Shown here: piece after piece, positions 63,886-64,000 of the stretch | How the letters are laid out: each line of letters starts with the position of its first letter | Position numbering within the stretch: the stretch's first letter is position 1 | NCBI RefSeq assembly: GCF_029989365.1 | Contig: NZ_JAPRAQ010000003.1 | Coordinates: forward strand, 525,084 to 589,083 | From: Bradyrhizobium sp. Arg816 | GTDB lineage: Bacteria > Pseudomonadota > Alphaproteobacteria > Rhizobiales > Xanthobacteraceae | Reading direction: 5' to 3' | Length of the DNA stretch: 64,000 nucleotides | The notes under the pieces: generated by a model | What the model saw: only the letters and a program-made list of their open reading frames with translations | What the model was told of the DNA's origin: nothing | The model's database searches: none | Position numbers and translations under genes: made by a program

Positions 63886-64000
63886 TTATCGGCTCTTGAG
63901 GCTGAAGACGTCAGGAGAGAAGGCCTTGGTCCCGGTAATTTCCTGCCAAGATCTGTAGTTGTCGCCCTCGGCGGGCGGCTCACGCGGCGATCGTGGCCCA
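63886..64000 (-). CDS. 3' end of an unidentified gene (partial)
   Basis: On the minus strand an open frame enters from beyond the window and ends at TAA (63886-63888). The visible 37 residues end GDNYRSWQEITGTKAFSPDV then FSLKSR, a protein-like composition. The stop lies just after a palindromic repeat, where a gene end is expected. The family cannot be told from so short a piece. Confidence 0.45.
   Translation of the reverse strand, partial: GPRSPREPPAEGDNYRSWQEITGTKAFSPDVFSLKSR

Overview
The window looks like chromosomal DNA of a Bradyrhizobium-type alphaproteobacterium (Rhizobiales). The reasons are the high G+C content, gene sets typical of the group (TauE, YqgE, DUF1192, an RcdA-like DUF1465 protein, DUF4164-ZapA, an alphaproteobacterial 6S RNA beside 5-formyltetrahydrofolate cyclo-ligase, ruvCAB), and many long intergenic palindromic repeats of several families. 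No rRNA, tRNA, phage, integrase, transposase or CRISPR array was recognised. The content is mostly housekeeping and metabolic genes.

Layout. 1-8.5 kb: the end of a 3-hydroxybutyrate dehydrogenase, a TauE/SafE permease, a polysaccharide flippase, a stand-alone DsbD N-terminal domain protein, YqgE/AlgH, a TfdA-like dioxygenase with two divergent short-chain dehydrogenases, and a CsbD stress protein behind an EcfG-like promoter. 8.5-22 kb: a DUF459 SGNH protein with altered catalytic blocks, an animal-type heme peroxidase, a lytic transglycosylase, galU, a GGDEF cyclase, small proteins (one downstream of an FNR/FixK box), a GGDEF-EAL receptor, and a quinone oxidoreductase. 22-34 kb: a probable small RNA with anti-Shine-Dalgarno loops, the RcdA-like gene, rpmE, an ABC exporter, a MotA-like/OmpA-like/acetyltransferase operon, a CFA-synthase-like methyltransferase, and an RND efflux pair.

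34-46.6 kb is the metabolic core. On the minus strand run transketolase, gap, pgk, class II fructose-bisphosphate aldolase, class I aldolase, a ThiE-like protein, a Sel1-repeat protein and suhB. Together these form a glycolysis/gluconeogenesis/Calvin-type sugar phosphate block. Divergent from tkt are DUF4164, zapA, 6S RNA, 5-formyl-THF cyclo-ligase and a YmdB-like phosphodiesterase.

46.7-64 kb: a His-rich COG0523 GTPase, a Tat-exported cyclase, a three-gene molybdenum hydroxylase operon (2Fe-2S subunit, molybdopterin subunit, tri-heme cytochrome c), a low-density stretch with two tiny coupled genes, two related soluble chemotaxis receptors, yebC, ruvC-ruvA-ruvB, a metallophosphoesterase behind a double operator, a YbgC-type thioesterase, a DUF1348 protein, and the 3' end of an unidentified minus-strand gene.

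No clearly new multi-gene system was found. The best leads are the candidate small RNA (about 22183-22282), the twin palindromic operator at 61601-61637 with no regulator nearby, the FixK/FNR box at 17482-17495, the two receptors with a shared C-terminal sensor-like domain, and the apparently inactive SGNH protein.
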